Shown here: piece after piece, positions 15,623 to 24,458 of the stretch
Layout: every line of letters begins with the position of its first letter
How positions within the stretch are numbered: position 1 is the stretch's first letter
Origin: Fen-1359 sp963710355
GTDB lineage: Bacteria > Planctomycetota > Phycisphaerae > Sedimentisphaerales > Anaerobacaceae
Assembly: GCA_963710355.1 (NCBI GenBank)
Contig: CAVPZU010000001.1
Location: 1-64,000, forward strand
Length of the DNA: 64,000 nt
Direction of reading: 5' to 3'
The notes under the pieces: model-generated
What the model was told of the DNA's origin: nothing
Seen by the model: only the letters and a program-made list of their open reading frames with translations
The model's database searches: none
Made by a program: the position numbers and the translations under genes

Positions 15623-17803
15623 ATGCGTGCGGAACAAACGAGCCGCTTAAACATGACCGTTGGTCTCATTCTCTTTCTTGTAATCAGCCTGTCAACCAGC
15701 AACGTCATTGCAGAGCCGAATCCACCGAATAACCTCTTTGACATGTCCCTTGAACAGTTGATGAACATTCCGGTCACATCGACGTCGCTTACAACGGTGG
15801 CGTCAGGCCGGGTCAGTCCATCCACGGTTACCACCATCACACAGCAGGATATCCAGAACTCCGGGGCCCGCAGCCTGGAAGAGCTGCTTGAGATTTACGT
15901 CCCCAATCTGCAGATGATTCTGCATACGGCCGACGCCCGCCATCTGGGTCTTCGAGGCATCATTTCAAACGTAGATGACAAGTACCTGCTGCTGGTCAAC
16001 GGTCGCGTGATGAATGAGCATACAAGTTTCGGCGTGATGAGCGAACGCGACCTGCCGATGCTGCGGGACATTCATCAAATCGACGTTGTCCGCGGTCCGG
16101 GGTCGGCCCTGTATGGTCCGGGCGCCCTGTCGATGGTAATCAATATTACCACGGACAACGCCAATACCTTCAAGGGGTTTGAGGTCAGCCAGCGCGTCGG
16201 CGCCATCGAGGAATTCTATACGACGGAATTCAAATACGGCAAACAGCTTGAAAGCGGCGCGGGCCTGTTTTTATATGGAGGTATCTCTGAGTACCCGGGG
16301 GCTTCTTTGGGCAATGCGCCGCTGAATTACGGCACCGCCGGTACCTGGAACGGATGGGTACCCCCAAGCGGGAAAGCTACCGGCGCAAACGCAGCCCGTT
16401 ATGACGCGGGTTACGACGGCCAGCCGAAAATCAAGCTGTATAGTGAGTACACCAAGGATAATTTCGATGCCTGGCTGCGCTACACCCAAGGCGGCGAGAA
16501 CGTCGATACAAGCCACCCATGGAATAATGCATGGAGTTGGCCTCCTGGTACTCCAGGAAACTCAGCTGCGTCTTTTGGGCTGGGGTATCGCCAGGCAACA
16601 GCCGTGTTAAATTACAAACAGGAACTGGCGGACAATCTTGCCCTTAAATACATGTTCAGCTATATGCACACCGACATGCTTACTTCGCCGTCTGAGTTCA
16701 CTTATGAAAACTATGGTGAGGACGATTATTACGGACAGATTATTGCCAACTGGAAGATTAATGAAAAGAACGAATTTGCCTTCGGCGGCGCATGGCGGCA
16801 TGATGAATTTGGGCTTCATCCGTGGGGCGAGGATACGGCGACAACATATCGTTTTCCTGACTCTCCCGGAAATGTTATGCCGCGATGGCGAACCGATATG
16901 CTTTCTGTGTTTGGCGAATATCAGTGGCACATCAACGACCAGTGGACGGCATTTGTCAGCGCCCGTGAGGATAAGCACACCTATACTAACCCGATGTTTT
17001 CGCCGCGTCTTTCACTCGTCTGGATGCCGACCGATGTGGACACTTTGAAGCTCATGGTGTCGCGCTCGGTACGAACCAACAACGACGCGGAGATGGAACT
17101 TGCGTATCTTGACGGCTATTCCATCAGCCAAGTGGAAGTTCTCAAGGCGTACGAGGCCCGGTATGAACGGAAGGTCGGCGACCATATATTGCTGGCTGCA
17201 GACGCCTTTATCCATCACCAGAAAGAGATTGGATGGGTTAACCAAGGCGCAGGGATGCCAGGGTTCACGGGGCCGTTAGCCACCGAAAGCCTCTGGGGTT
17301 TTGAACTGGAAGCAAGCTATGTTCTGGACCGCTTCCGATTCGATATTTCCCACGGCTTTACTAAACTGCTCAGTTACGAATTGGCGCCTGGCGTTCCCTC
17401 CAGCGAAGAAACGGCGATGCCACTGGGCTATGGACATGACCTGAGCAATTGGTTCAACAACATCAGTAAGATGCGGGTGCATTATCAGGTGGACGACAAA
17501 TTGAGTCTTGACAGCTCGCTGATTGTGTACTGGGATAACCCGGGCGGAGAAGATAATGCGGAATCCAATGCGTGGGCGTACAACCCGAAGGCCCGCAATG
17601 TGTTTTATAACAACTGGTATCTCAATCTCGGACTCCAGTATCAATACAGCAAGAACCTGACCATGCGGGTGGACGCTTATGACGTCCTGGGCTTGTTTGA
17701 TAAAAGCCTGAACCAAAGGCGCGAAGGCTTCAATTGGTCAGCGCCCGGCGAAGCCCGCACCCTGCCGGCGGCGTTAGGTTTTCAGGTGGTCTATAAATTC
17801 TAA
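15623..17803 (+). CDS. TonB-dependent outer-membrane receptor
   Basis: This outer-membrane gated barrel imports a scarce ligand such as a siderophore, corrinoid, metal or oligosaccharide, with TonB energy. The ATG at 15623 is preferred to the TTG at 15566 because it starts a signal peptide (positive MRAEQTSRLNMT, hydrophobic core, cleavage near NVIAEP). The plug domain follows, with the typical FDMSLEQLMNIPV start, SLEELLEIYVPN and DVVRGPGSALYG motifs. A long beta-barrel then ends with aromatic FQVVYKF. About 726 residues. No TonB, riboswitch or transporter adjoins it; the kinase pair upstream may regulate it, but that is inference from position only. Its GC content is higher than its flanks. 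Confidence 0.9.
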   Translation: MRAEQTSRLNMTVGLILFLVISLSTSNVIAEPNPPNNLFDMSLEQLMNIPVTSTSLTTVASGRVSPSTVTTITQQDIQNSGARSLEELLEIYVPNLQMILHTADARHLGLRGIISNVDDKYLLLVNGRVMNEHTSFGVMSERDLPMLRDIHQIDVVRGPGSALYGPGALSMVINITTDNANTFKGFEVSQRVGAIEEFYTTEFKYGKQLESGAGLFLYGGISEYPGASLGNAPLNYGTAGTWNGWVPPSGKATGANAARYDAGYDGQPKIKLYSEYTKDNFDAWLRYTQGGENVDTSHPWNNAWSWPPGTPGNSAASFGLGYRQATAVLNYKQELADNLALKYMFSYMHTDMLTSPSEFTYENYGEDDYYGQIIANWKINEKNEFAFGGAWRHDEFGLHPWGEDTATTYRFPDSPGNVMPRWRTDMLSVFGEYQWHINDQWTAFVSAREDKHTYTNPMFSPRLSLVWMPTDVDTLKLMVSRSVRTNNDAEMELAYLDGYSISQVEVLKAYEARYERKVGDHILLAADAFIHHQKEIGWVNQGAGMPGFTGPLATESLWGFELEASYVLDRFRFDISHGFTKLLSYELAPGVPSSEETAMPLGYGHDLSNWFNNISKMRVHYQVDDKLSLDSSLIVYWDNPGGEDNAESNAWAYNPKARNVFYNNWYLNLGLQYQYSKNLTMRVDAYDVLGLFDKSLNQRREGFNWSAPGEARTLPAALGFQVVYKF

Positions 17804-18176
17804 GAGGATTGGATGCATAGATTCGGTTAATACGAGAGATTCAAATCGCTCTCGATACCAGTCTAACCCCTATGTCTTACCCGCAGTTTGCCCCAGCGTC
17901 TTCTTGTCGAAGACAAGAGCAGGGGCAGCGGGGAGCAGGGGCAAATAAAGCTCTGGAGTCCGAAAAAATCGCCGCTTACGACGCACAGCTTTTCTACAAC
18001 GACGAGAAAACTTATATTATCCGTTGTCTTGCGTCTGGGTCTCCTCTCCTGACCTTTACAAACTTCTTTTTCTTAATGGTAAATTGTCCCTCAATCCGAT
18101 AACTTTAGCATTGAAACAATGAAACAAAAAGTGCATAACACCTTAAAATAGAAATACTTATGGGACTTTAACAAAA
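17804..18176. other. Intergenic region between the TonB receptor and the Xer gene
   Basis: These 373 bases contain a hairpin CGAGAG...CTCTCG (about 17842-17863) without a T tract, a purine-rich run (17925-17945) and a short GTCTTGC-GTCTGGG heptamer pair (18026-18039). A 76-codon frame in this space has no ribosome site and looks spurious. Confidence 0.4.
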
Positions 18177-19115
18177 ATGCTCCGCTTCCAGACGCAATCA
18201 GTCAAAGACAAAATTGCCGCTCTGCCTTTGGGAAAAGACGTCACTTCTTTTCTCAACTACCTTCATATCGAGGCAGGCCTGTCCGAAAATTCAATTCTCG
18301 GCTATGGCAGAGACCTGAAAAGTTTTCTCGAATTTTGCAGCTCAAATAAAATTAACGGCTTGCAACAGCTCAACCCCTTGATTGTGCATTTCTTTCAGCG
18401 GACGCTGACTAAAGACAATAAAGATGAAGCCACCATGAAACGTTCCCTCGTTGCAATCCGAATGTTTCTGCGTTTTGCCGCCCTCAACAACTTAATCAAA
18501 GATGATTTCTCGGCGGTTTTGGACGGCCCAAAACTGTGGCAGCGCCTGCCGATAGTGTGCAGCAAAGATAAGGTCGCCGAACTGCTAAATGCACCCGACC
18601 CGAAAGAATCTTTTTACTGGCGGGACAAGGCGCTATTGGAATTGCTTTACGCAGCAGGCCTGCGGGCAAGCGAAATTGCCAATCTGAAAATCTCAGATTT
18701 AAATCTCGATATCGGCTACCTGCGTTGTATCGGCAAGGGCAGCCGTGAACGAGTTATCCCCATCGGCAAAACCGCTATCACAGCAATTACCGACTATTTG
18801 TATAATCTGCGTCCGAAACTTGCCAAATCAGGTGACAGGCGGTTTCTGTTTTTGTCACGCACCGGCAGGGGACTTGGCCGCATTGAAGTCTGGAGGTTAG
18901 TCAAGAAATACGCTGCCCTTGCGGGTATGCCGGCCAATCTTACCGCTCATACCCTGCGGCACTGTTTTGCTACGCACCTTTTGGCGGGCGGTGCGGACCT
19001 GCGCAGCATTCAGGAGATGCTCGGTCACGTCGATATTGCCACCACCCAAATATACACCCACGTTGACAGCGAAAGATTGAAACTGATTCACAAAAAATTC
19101 CACCCAAGACCGTAA
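18177..19115 (+). CDS. Xer-type tyrosine recombinase (XerD-like)
   Basis: The enzyme resolves chromosome dimers at dif with a partner recombinase. The protein has 312 residues with an N-terminal SAM-like arm domain (about 20-105) and a C-terminal catalytic domain. Catalytic residues are in place: the first arginine in AAGLRASEI, the lysine after GKGSRERVIPIG, the HxxR box in HTLRHCFATHLL, the second histidine in LGHVDIATTQ and tyrosine in IYTHV. A second Xer gene lies at 33505, so this genome probably uses a XerC/XerD pair. It stands alone and is not flanked by phage genes, which supports the housekeeping role. Confidence 0.87.
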   Translation: MLRFQTQSVKDKIAALPLGKDVTSFLNYLHIEAGLSENSILGYGRDLKSFLEFCSSNKINGLQQLNPLIVHFFQRTLTKDNKDEATMKRSLVAIRMFLRFAALNNLIKDDFSAVLDGPKLWQRLPIVCSKDKVAELLNAPDPKESFYWRDKALLELLYAAGLRASEIANLKISDLNLDIGYLRCIGKGSRERVIPIGKTAITAITDYLYNLRPKLAKSGDRRFLFLSRTGRGLGRIEVWRLVKKYAALAGMPANLTAHTLRHCFATHLLAGGADLRSIQEMLGHVDIATTQIYTHVDSERLKLIHKKFHPRP

Positions 19116-19258
19116 AAAGATATTATAAATAAGTAGAAGTCATCCCAAAACCTCGGAAAACGCCATTTATGGCACTGAAAAGGCCAATAATGGGGGTTTT
19201 GGGATAGGCTCTAGATAGGTAGATAAGTTCAGATGAATTGGCACCGGATTCTTGGAAA

Positions 19259-20869
19259 TTACCAGTTTAGGGTGTTGAGGATTTGGTCTTTTTTCTGGAA
19301 GACGACGTATCGGCCCGCAGAAATGAGCAGGTTCTGCTCGGCGATTGAAAGCAGGCCTTTCTCCTCGGTTTTGACGGTGGGTATGTTTCGCAGCAAATCA
19401 AATGGTTTTATGAGTTTTGTTTTTTCTGTAAGCTCTTTAATGTCATCGCCTGTCAGGCCGAATTCGACAAGCGGCTCGCACGTTTCCAGATTAGCCAAGT
19501 CGTCAAAACTGAAGAAAACAACAGAAATATTTTTTTCACGGCAGAGACCAGTTATGATTTCATGGTATCTGCCTCGCCACGAGTCGAGCGAAATATCCAT
19601 TGCCCGCAGAGCGGTGCTGCCGGGCGGCGGGGGATAGCGGATTTGGGAAAATGGTGCGAACGTCCCCTGATATGCGTCGATGACAATCAGCGCTTTGCGC
19701 CGCACCCTTTTGTCCTGCTCGTTTTCCAATAATCTTACCGCCGTTATGACTGCGATGTTGTCCGCCATTCCGCCGTCGAATAAATGCAGATACGGATTTT
19801 TCGAGTCCATTTTGCTGCCGAGTGTGGTCGGATACGTTGCGCCGGGAAAATTGGCGCTGGCTGTTACGGCAACGGCAACAGGAACATTATAAATGAAATT
19901 TTCATAACTTTGTTTTTTTTGCTGGTACGGATACTGTTTTCCGCGGTGTCTGTATTCCGTGATGTTATAAAGCTTCAGGTGGTCGGGCGTGAATGGAAAA
20001 ATTGCGCCGTTTTCATAAGCGGTCGCATTTGCTACCCAGCAGGGCAGCTTAACTTCATTGATGTCATCGCACCGGATAAAAATGTCGCCGAGTGTCAGAC
20101 TTGTTTTTTGCCCTTGCTCACTGGTGGATTGCAGTTTCATTTTCCGAAAGCGACAGCCGAGAAAAGTCTCGTCGATAATCTGCTCGAATTTGCCGCCCTT
20201 TTTGGTATTTTGCATAATCCAGCAGAAAACGTCGGATATTAGTTGTCTTATATCATCGGGATAAAAGCCCTGAAGGTGTCTTCTAATGCAGGGGTCGGTT
20301 GAATAATTTTGTCCGCCGCAGGCGGATTTATCCGGCGGGCACCCGCAGGCTGATTGCTGATTGCCGGCGCCGGATTGGAGGGCGTCTGCGAAGCAGTAGC
20401 CGTTGATTGAGCCGGTAAATTGCATATAATCGTGCAGACTGGCGATGTAAGTAGAGGCTGTAAAGCCGCCGCCCGAAACGGTGGAGATATAATCAACCTC
20501 TGAAAGGCAGTTGCCCTTGCTCTTGCTTCCGTAAGAAAGCGCGGGGGCAGGCTCCGTGATTTCTTCGAGGCCGACAAGGACGCCTGCGCTGAAATTGGAT
20601 GCCCTAAAGCCACCCCCGGATATGGCGATGCCAAGTGCGAGATTCGCATCCTGCGGTCCCGTGCGCTGCTGCGGGGACTTGTAATTTTTCAGGTCAACTG
20701 TGCATTCCTGAAAAGGAATACCGCAATATGGGTATATATTGGATGGTTCATAGCGGGTTGCGGCGCAGCCGACAAAAAGCAAAATCGCAGCGGAAAACAC
20801 CATTGGTATTATCAGGCTGCCGGCAAAGTGAGCGGCAGGGTTTGGAACTCTGATTGTTTTATTCCGCAT
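19259..20869 (-). CDS. Patatin-like phospholipase lipoprotein
   Basis: Patatin-like enzymes are serine lipid acyl hydrolases. The N-terminus is a lipoprotein signal (hydrophobic core ending LFVGC), so the enzyme is probably membrane-anchored outside the cytoplasm. The oxyanion motif is ISGGGFRASNF (about residues 84-94), the nucleophile elbow GxSxG is seen as TVSGGGF, and the catalytic aspartate is in FDGGMADN. It has 536 residues, longer than the minimal family. A cysteine-rich insert between the motifs contains a TCCGCCGCAGGCGGA palindrome read in frame (20312-20326) as PPDKSACGG. It has no partner gene nearby. Confidence 0.82.
   Translation of the reverse strand: MRNKTIRVPNPAAHFAGSLIIPMVFSAAILLFVGCAATRYEPSNIYPYCGIPFQECTVDLKNYKSPQQRTGPQDANLALGIAISGGGFRASNFSAGVLVGLEEITEPAPALSYGSKSKGNCLSEVDYISTVSGGGFTASTYIASLHDYMQFTGSINGYCFADALQSGAGNQQSACGCPPDKSACGGQNYSTDPCIRRHLQGFYPDDIRQLISDVFCWIMQNTKKGGKFEQIIDETFLGCRFRKMKLQSTSEQGQKTSLTLGDIFIRCDDINEVKLPCWVANATAYENGAIFPFTPDHLKLYNITEYRHRGKQYPYQQKKQSYENFIYNVPVAVAVTASANFPGATYPTTLGSKMDSKNPYLHLFDGGMADNIAVITAVRLLENEQDKRVRRKALIVIDAYQGTFAPFSQIRYPPPPGSTALRAMDISLDSWRGRYHEIITGLCREKNISVVFFSFDDLANLETCEPLVEFGLTGDDIKELTEKTKLIKPFDLLRNIPTVKTEEKGLLSIAEQNLLISAGRYVVFQKKDQILNTLNW
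20312..20326. repeat. Palindrome TCCGCC-GCA-GGCGGA inside the patatin-like gene
   Basis: A perfect 6-base inverted repeat with a three-base centre. It is the same element found at 21220, 28506, 33658, 46989 and 49356. Here it is read in frame inside a coding region next to a second GC-rich palindromic piece (20331-20349). Confidence 0.7.
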
Positions 20870-21045
20870 TTTTTCTTACCAAATAGCCGATAAAAACAAA
20901 AGCTGCTGTAGACTCTGACTGTTAGTTTAATTTCGTCAGGAAGGCGGGATTTCGTTAAATATTCGGGCAAATGGTTTGCATCCTCTTGACAGAAATTTTG
21001 GAAGCAGAGACAATAAACCTTTCGTGAAGATGTTAGGGCAATGTT

Positions 21046-21594
21046 ATGGCCAGAGAAGTTTTGAAGAAAATTGCAGTTTTGGTGCTTTTTTCCCTTGTTT
21101 TTGCTGGCTGTGGTCAACAGGTTAGTAAGATAGGCGAGCAGCCTGCCACCGGCTTGCCCGTAAGGGTCGGGCTTCAGAATGAAAAGGGGCTGCCGGTTGA
21201 AGTGAAGGTGAAAAATGAGCCCGCCGCAGGCGGGCCGGTAGCGCTGAATCTGCCGGAGGATAAAAAATCCTCCGTTGAGATTGATACAAAGGAAATACAG
21301 GTATTACCTGTTAAGGTGGAGGGGTTGGATAATTTAGAGAAATTCCTGAAGGCCTTTATTGCGGATGTCAACAAGTTGTCAGTCAGGCTCAACCTTTCTC
21401 AAGGTTCGCAGTTGCCTTTGCGTGTTGAATTGCCGGCAATCTCATCGAAAATTTTAATGGTTGTTGCAGGCTCGGTTTTGTTGGTTCTGATTGCGGTTTT
21501 TGGAGCATTATTGGCGGCATTTTTTGCCTGGCGAACATCGCTAAATATGAAAAAGATTGAGAAAAAAATTCGCAATACAGATTTGGACAAATGA
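21046..21594 (+). CDS. Small lipoprotein with C-terminal membrane helix
   Basis: This 182-residue protein has a lipoprotein signal ending in the lipobox VFAGC. A charged, valine-rich middle repeats the pattern LPVxVxL about five times (LPVRVGL, LPVEVKV, LPVKVEG, LPLRVEL). A strong transmembrane helix follows (about residues 138-165), and a basic tail faces the cytoplasm. It thus seems to be held at both ends. I do not recognise the family. It lies 12 bases before priA on the same strand and is probably co-transcribed, but a functional link is not evident. Confidence 0.68.
   Translation: MAREVLKKIAVLVLFSLVFAGCGQQVSKIGEQPATGLPVRVGLQNEKGLPVEVKVKNEPAAGGPVALNLPEDKKSSVEIDTKEIQVLPVKVEGLDNLEKFLKAFIADVNKLSVRLNLSQGSQLPLRVELPAISSKILMVVAGSVLLVLIAVFGALLAAFFAWRTSLNMKKIEKKIRNTDLDK
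21220..21234. repeat. Palindrome CCCGCC-GCA-GGCGGG inside the small lipoprotein gene
   Basis: The same palindrome family as at 20312, with C and G end bases. It is read in frame as PAAGG in the middle of the lipoprotein. Confidence 0.6.
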
Positions 21595-21606
21595 GCATTT
21601 TATTTA

Positions 21607-23967
21607 ATGAGCAGGTATCATACCGAAAGCCTATTTCCATCCGACCGGACAGAACAGGCATCTTTTAATCATATCATTCGCGTGGCATTCGAAGCAGGGG
21701 TCGATGCCCAATTCGATTATCTTGTGGCAGACAAATTCTGGCCGATAGCCGTCGGCCAGAGGGTTGAAGCACCTTTCGGGCCGGCTAATAAGAATCAAAC
21801 AGGATTCTGTGTTGAAGCCGATATTGCTTTTGACAGGTCTTACGCTGCCCGCACGGAGAAAAAAAAATTAAAAGCGATAACCGGTGTAGTTGATAAAGAG
21901 CCTTTGTTGGATGCCGGCCTGATGGAACTGGCCGGATGGATAAGCAGTTATTATGTCTGTCCGCTGGGGCAGGTGCTGGCGGCAATGGTGCCTGCTGCCG
22001 TAAAAAAGGCAATAGGCGTAAAGAAACAAAAACTTGTTTATCTGGAGGGGGATTTTGAGCAGCATATCGGCAAAATTAAAGGTAAAAAACAGCGGCAGAT
22101 TATAGCGGTTTTAAAGCAGCGGTCAGCCTTTAATGCCCAAACAGCCGTGGAGCTGAACGGCCTGCTTATCGAAGCGGATACTACGATTGAGCCGCTAAAA
22201 AAATTGACCCAGCAGCAGATTATCAGGATATGCCAGAAAGAGGTTTTGCCGTTGCTGCCGGTCATTGCTGAATCGCTTGTTGTAAAGACCGACAAGGTTG
22301 TTCTTAATGACGACCAGCAGAAGGCCCTCGAGCATATAAAGGAAAAATTAGACAGCCAAAAATTTGCCGTGACGCTTTTATATGGCGTCACCGACAGCGG
22401 CAAGACCGAGGTTTATATCAGGGCGATAGAGGCGGCCTTGCAGATAGACAAAACCGCCATTGTCCTGCTGCCGGAAATAGCGCTCACGGCCCAGACGGTT
22501 CAGAGGTTCAGCAGCAGGTTTGGAAAAATTGCCGTGATGCATTCGGGCCTGTCCGCTGCCCAGCGCAATAGCCAGTGGCATAAAATCAAAAACGGCCAGG
22601 CGGATGTCGTCATTGGCGCCCGCTCGGCGGTTTTCGCTCCGCTGCCCCGGCTGGGGCTTGTCATTGTTGATGAAGAGCATGAGCCGGGTTTCAAACAGGA
22701 TAACCTGCCGCGGTATCACGGCCGGGATGTGGCGATAAAACGGGCGCAAGTTTCAAACGCCCACTGCATTTTAGGAAGCGCCACGCCCTCCCTCGAAACG
22801 CTTTATAACTGTCAGACGAAAAAGCATTTCGCTGTTGTCAGGCTGCCTAAAAGGGTAGCCAACGCTGCAAAACCGGAAATGAGACTCGTTGATATGCGCA
22901 AGGAATTGTCGCCAAAAAGGGGCGGTACTCTGATAAGCGAGCAGCTCCAGCGGGCGTTAAAAGATATTCTGGATAAAAAAGAGCAGGCAATACTATTATT
23001 AAACAGGCGCGGCTACAGCAATTTCATTTTTTGCTCTTCCTGCAAACATACCCTCCAGTGCCGAAATTGCGATGCGACGCTTACCTTTCATAAAAAGGAA
23101 TCTGCCGAATATGGACGCCTGAAAACCATTACAGGCACATATCTAAATTACGGCTCCGCAATCTGTCACCATTGCGGGGCAAAGACCCTCGTGCCGCAGC
23201 ATTGTCCTCTTTGCGGCGGGCCCTTTATAATGATTGGTATGGGCTCGCAGAAATTGGAGGAGGAATTGAAAGCGAAATTTCCGCACGCCCGCGTTGCTCG
23301 GGTTGACAGCGACTCGATGGCGGGGGAGGATTATTACAAACTGCTGTGGGATTTCGGCGAGGGGCGAATCGATATCCTGGCGGGAACTCAAATGCTCGCA
23401 AAGGGACTGCATTTTCCGAATGTCACGCTCGTCGGCGTAATAAGCGCAGATACCAGCCTTTATCTGCCTGATTTTCGTTCCAATGAGAGGACCTTTCAGT
23501 TAATCAGCCAGGTTGCGGGCAGGGCAGGTCGCTGCGAAAAAAAAGGGGTCGTCTTTGTGCAGACCTTTTTGCCCGAACAGCCCGCAGTAAAGTATGCCCT
23601 CGCAGGCGATTTTGACGGCTTTATTAAAGAAGAGCTAATGCATCGAAAAAGTTGTAATCTGCCGCCGTTCTGGCGATTGGCCTCAATCATCCTGCGAGAT
23701 ATGCACTTTGATAAATTGGAAGCCGCCTGCAGCAATATGAAGCAATTGATAGATACAATTATTCAGCAGCGCCGTCTGAAGGTAATAGCCCGAGGCCCGA
23801 TGCCCGCCGTTATCAGCAGAATCCAGCGATTCCACAGAATGCAGTTTATTATTCAGGCGCCCGAAGCCGCCGTTTTGCAGCAGTTATTCAGCGCCTTGCG
23901 AAACGCCGGCTCTGTCAAACCTGCTGTTCAGGTCGCAATTGATATTGACCCCGTCAATTTATTATAA
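21607..23967 (+). CDS. priA: Primosomal replication restart helicase PriA
   Basis: PriA recognises stalled forks and reloads the replicative helicase. The 786-residue protein has the 3' DNA-end-binding domain (about residues 25-130), a helicase core with Walker A GVTDSGKT (about 260) and DEEHE box, and a zinc-binding insert with eight cysteines (CSSC, CRNC, CHHC, CPLC). The second helicase lobe follows, with QMLAKGLHFPNVTLVG and QVAGRAGR. All key motifs are intact and the length is standard. It starts 12 bases after the small lipoprotein gene. Confidence 0.94.
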   Translation: MSRYHTESLFPSDRTEQASFNHIIRVAFEAGVDAQFDYLVADKFWPIAVGQRVEAPFGPANKNQTGFCVEADIAFDRSYAARTEKKKLKAITGVVDKEPLLDAGLMELAGWISSYYVCPLGQVLAAMVPAAVKKAIGVKKQKLVYLEGDFEQHIGKIKGKKQRQIIAVLKQRSAFNAQTAVELNGLLIEADTTIEPLKKLTQQQIIRICQKEVLPLLPVIAESLVVKTDKVVLNDDQQKALEHIKEKLDSQKFAVTLLYGVTDSGKTEVYIRAIEAALQIDKTAIVLLPEIALTAQTVQRFSSRFGKIAVMHSGLSAAQRNSQWHKIKNGQADVVIGARSAVFAPLPRLGLVIVDEEHEPGFKQDNLPRYHGRDVAIKRAQVSNAHCILGSATPSLETLYNCQTKKHFAVVRLPKRVANAAKPEMRLVDMRKELSPKRGGTLISEQLQRALKDILDKKEQAILLLNRRGYSNFIFCSSCKHTLQCRNCDATLTFHKKESAEYGRLKTITGTYLNYGSAICHHCGAKTLVPQHCPLCGGPFIMIGMGSQKLEEELKAKFPHARVARVDSDSMAGEDYYKLLWDFGEGRIDILAGTQMLAKGLHFPNVTLVGVISADTSLYLPDFRSNERTFQLISQVAGRAGRCEKKGVVFVQTFLPEQPAVKYALAGDFDGFIKEELMHRKSCNLPPFWRLASIILRDMHFDKLEAACSNMKQLIDTIIQQRRLKVIARGPMPAVISRIQRFHRMQFIIQAPEAAVLQQLFSALRNAGSVKPAVQVAIDIDPVNLL

Positions 23968-24042
23968 CCTTGCAAAGAAAATGAATTTTTGTTAAACTGA
24001 AAATTCCAGTTTTCCCTAAATTTTGATTTTTGAAATTTTTTT

Positions 24043-24118
24043 CGGGGCGTAGCTCAGCTTGGCTTAGAGCGCTTGGTTCGGGACCAAGAGGTCGGTGGTT
24101 CGAATCCACTCGCCCCGA
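24043..24118 (+). tRNA. tRNA-Pro, anticodon CGG
   Basis: A perfect 7-base acceptor stem (CGGGGCG with CGCCCCG) and a D arm TAGCTCAGCTTGGCTTAGAG are present. The anticodon arm is CTTGG-TTCGGGA-CCAAG with CGG at positions 34-36, and the T arm contains GGTTCGAATCC. The C1-G72 pair and discriminator A fit bacterial proline tRNA. CCA is not encoded. Confidence 0.95.
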
Positions 24119-24119
24119 T

Positions 24120-24134
24120 TTCGCCTTCGGCGAA
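24120..24134. repeat. Palindrome TTCGCC-TTC-GGCGAA directly after tRNA-Pro
   Basis: A small hairpin of the same type as the TCCGCC palindromes lies two bases after the tRNA. The 300 bases that follow contain no gene. Confidence 0.5.
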
Positions 24135-24308
24135 TAGAATAGGTGATAATTTGAACAGGTGAGCAGGAGAGAAAGAGAAAGGTGAGCAGTGGAAAGAAGA
24201 GACGAGACAAGCGTAGAGGAGTTCAAAGATTACACAAATTTTTACGGATAAAATAATAAGCGAAATCTGTTAATAAAAGAACGAGTTTGCAGTCCCCAAA
24301 AGTGTGTT

Positions 24309-24338
24309 TTGACAAATATCTTGCAATTTTAGCACAAT
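24309..24338 (+). promoter_or_regulatory. Possible promoter for the restriction-modification genes
   Basis: A perfect TTGACA (24309-24314) is followed at 18 bases by a weak CACAAT box (24333-24338). It is about 120 bases upstream of the endonuclease start, with an inverted repeat between. Confidence 0.35.
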
Positions 24339-24384
24339 CGTAGTAGTTTATTTTCCAAAGGTTTATGACAATAGCCGGTTTTTA

Positions 24385-24423
24385 TTTGAACTTACCGACG
24401 GGTTTTGCTTTGCGAAGTTCAAA
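24385..24423. promoter_or_regulatory. Inverted repeat upstream of the endonuclease gene
   Basis: TTTGAACTT (24385-24393) pairs perfectly with AAGTTCAAA (24415-24423) over a 21-base loop. It lies between the possible promoter and the endonuclease start, where an operator or attenuator would be expected. No controller-protein gene is present. Confidence 0.45.
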
Positions 24424-24458
24424 ACCTGTTGGGCTGATTAAATATTGATAGTATTATT

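Noticed and set aside
17872..18102. 76-codon plus-strand frame between the TonB receptor and the Xer gene
   Set aside because: No ribosome site, low-complexity purine run and a heptamer pair inside; reads like intergenic repeat sequence.
18177..19115. Xer gene as a phage or integron integrase
   Set aside because: No attachment site, cassette array or phage genes nearby, and the sequence has plain Xer motifs with a second Xer in the window.
24119..24458. A second tRNA or an integrase attachment site after tRNA-Pro
   Set aside because: No cloverleaf and no duplicated tRNA 3' end were seen; only a palindrome and AT-rich sequence.
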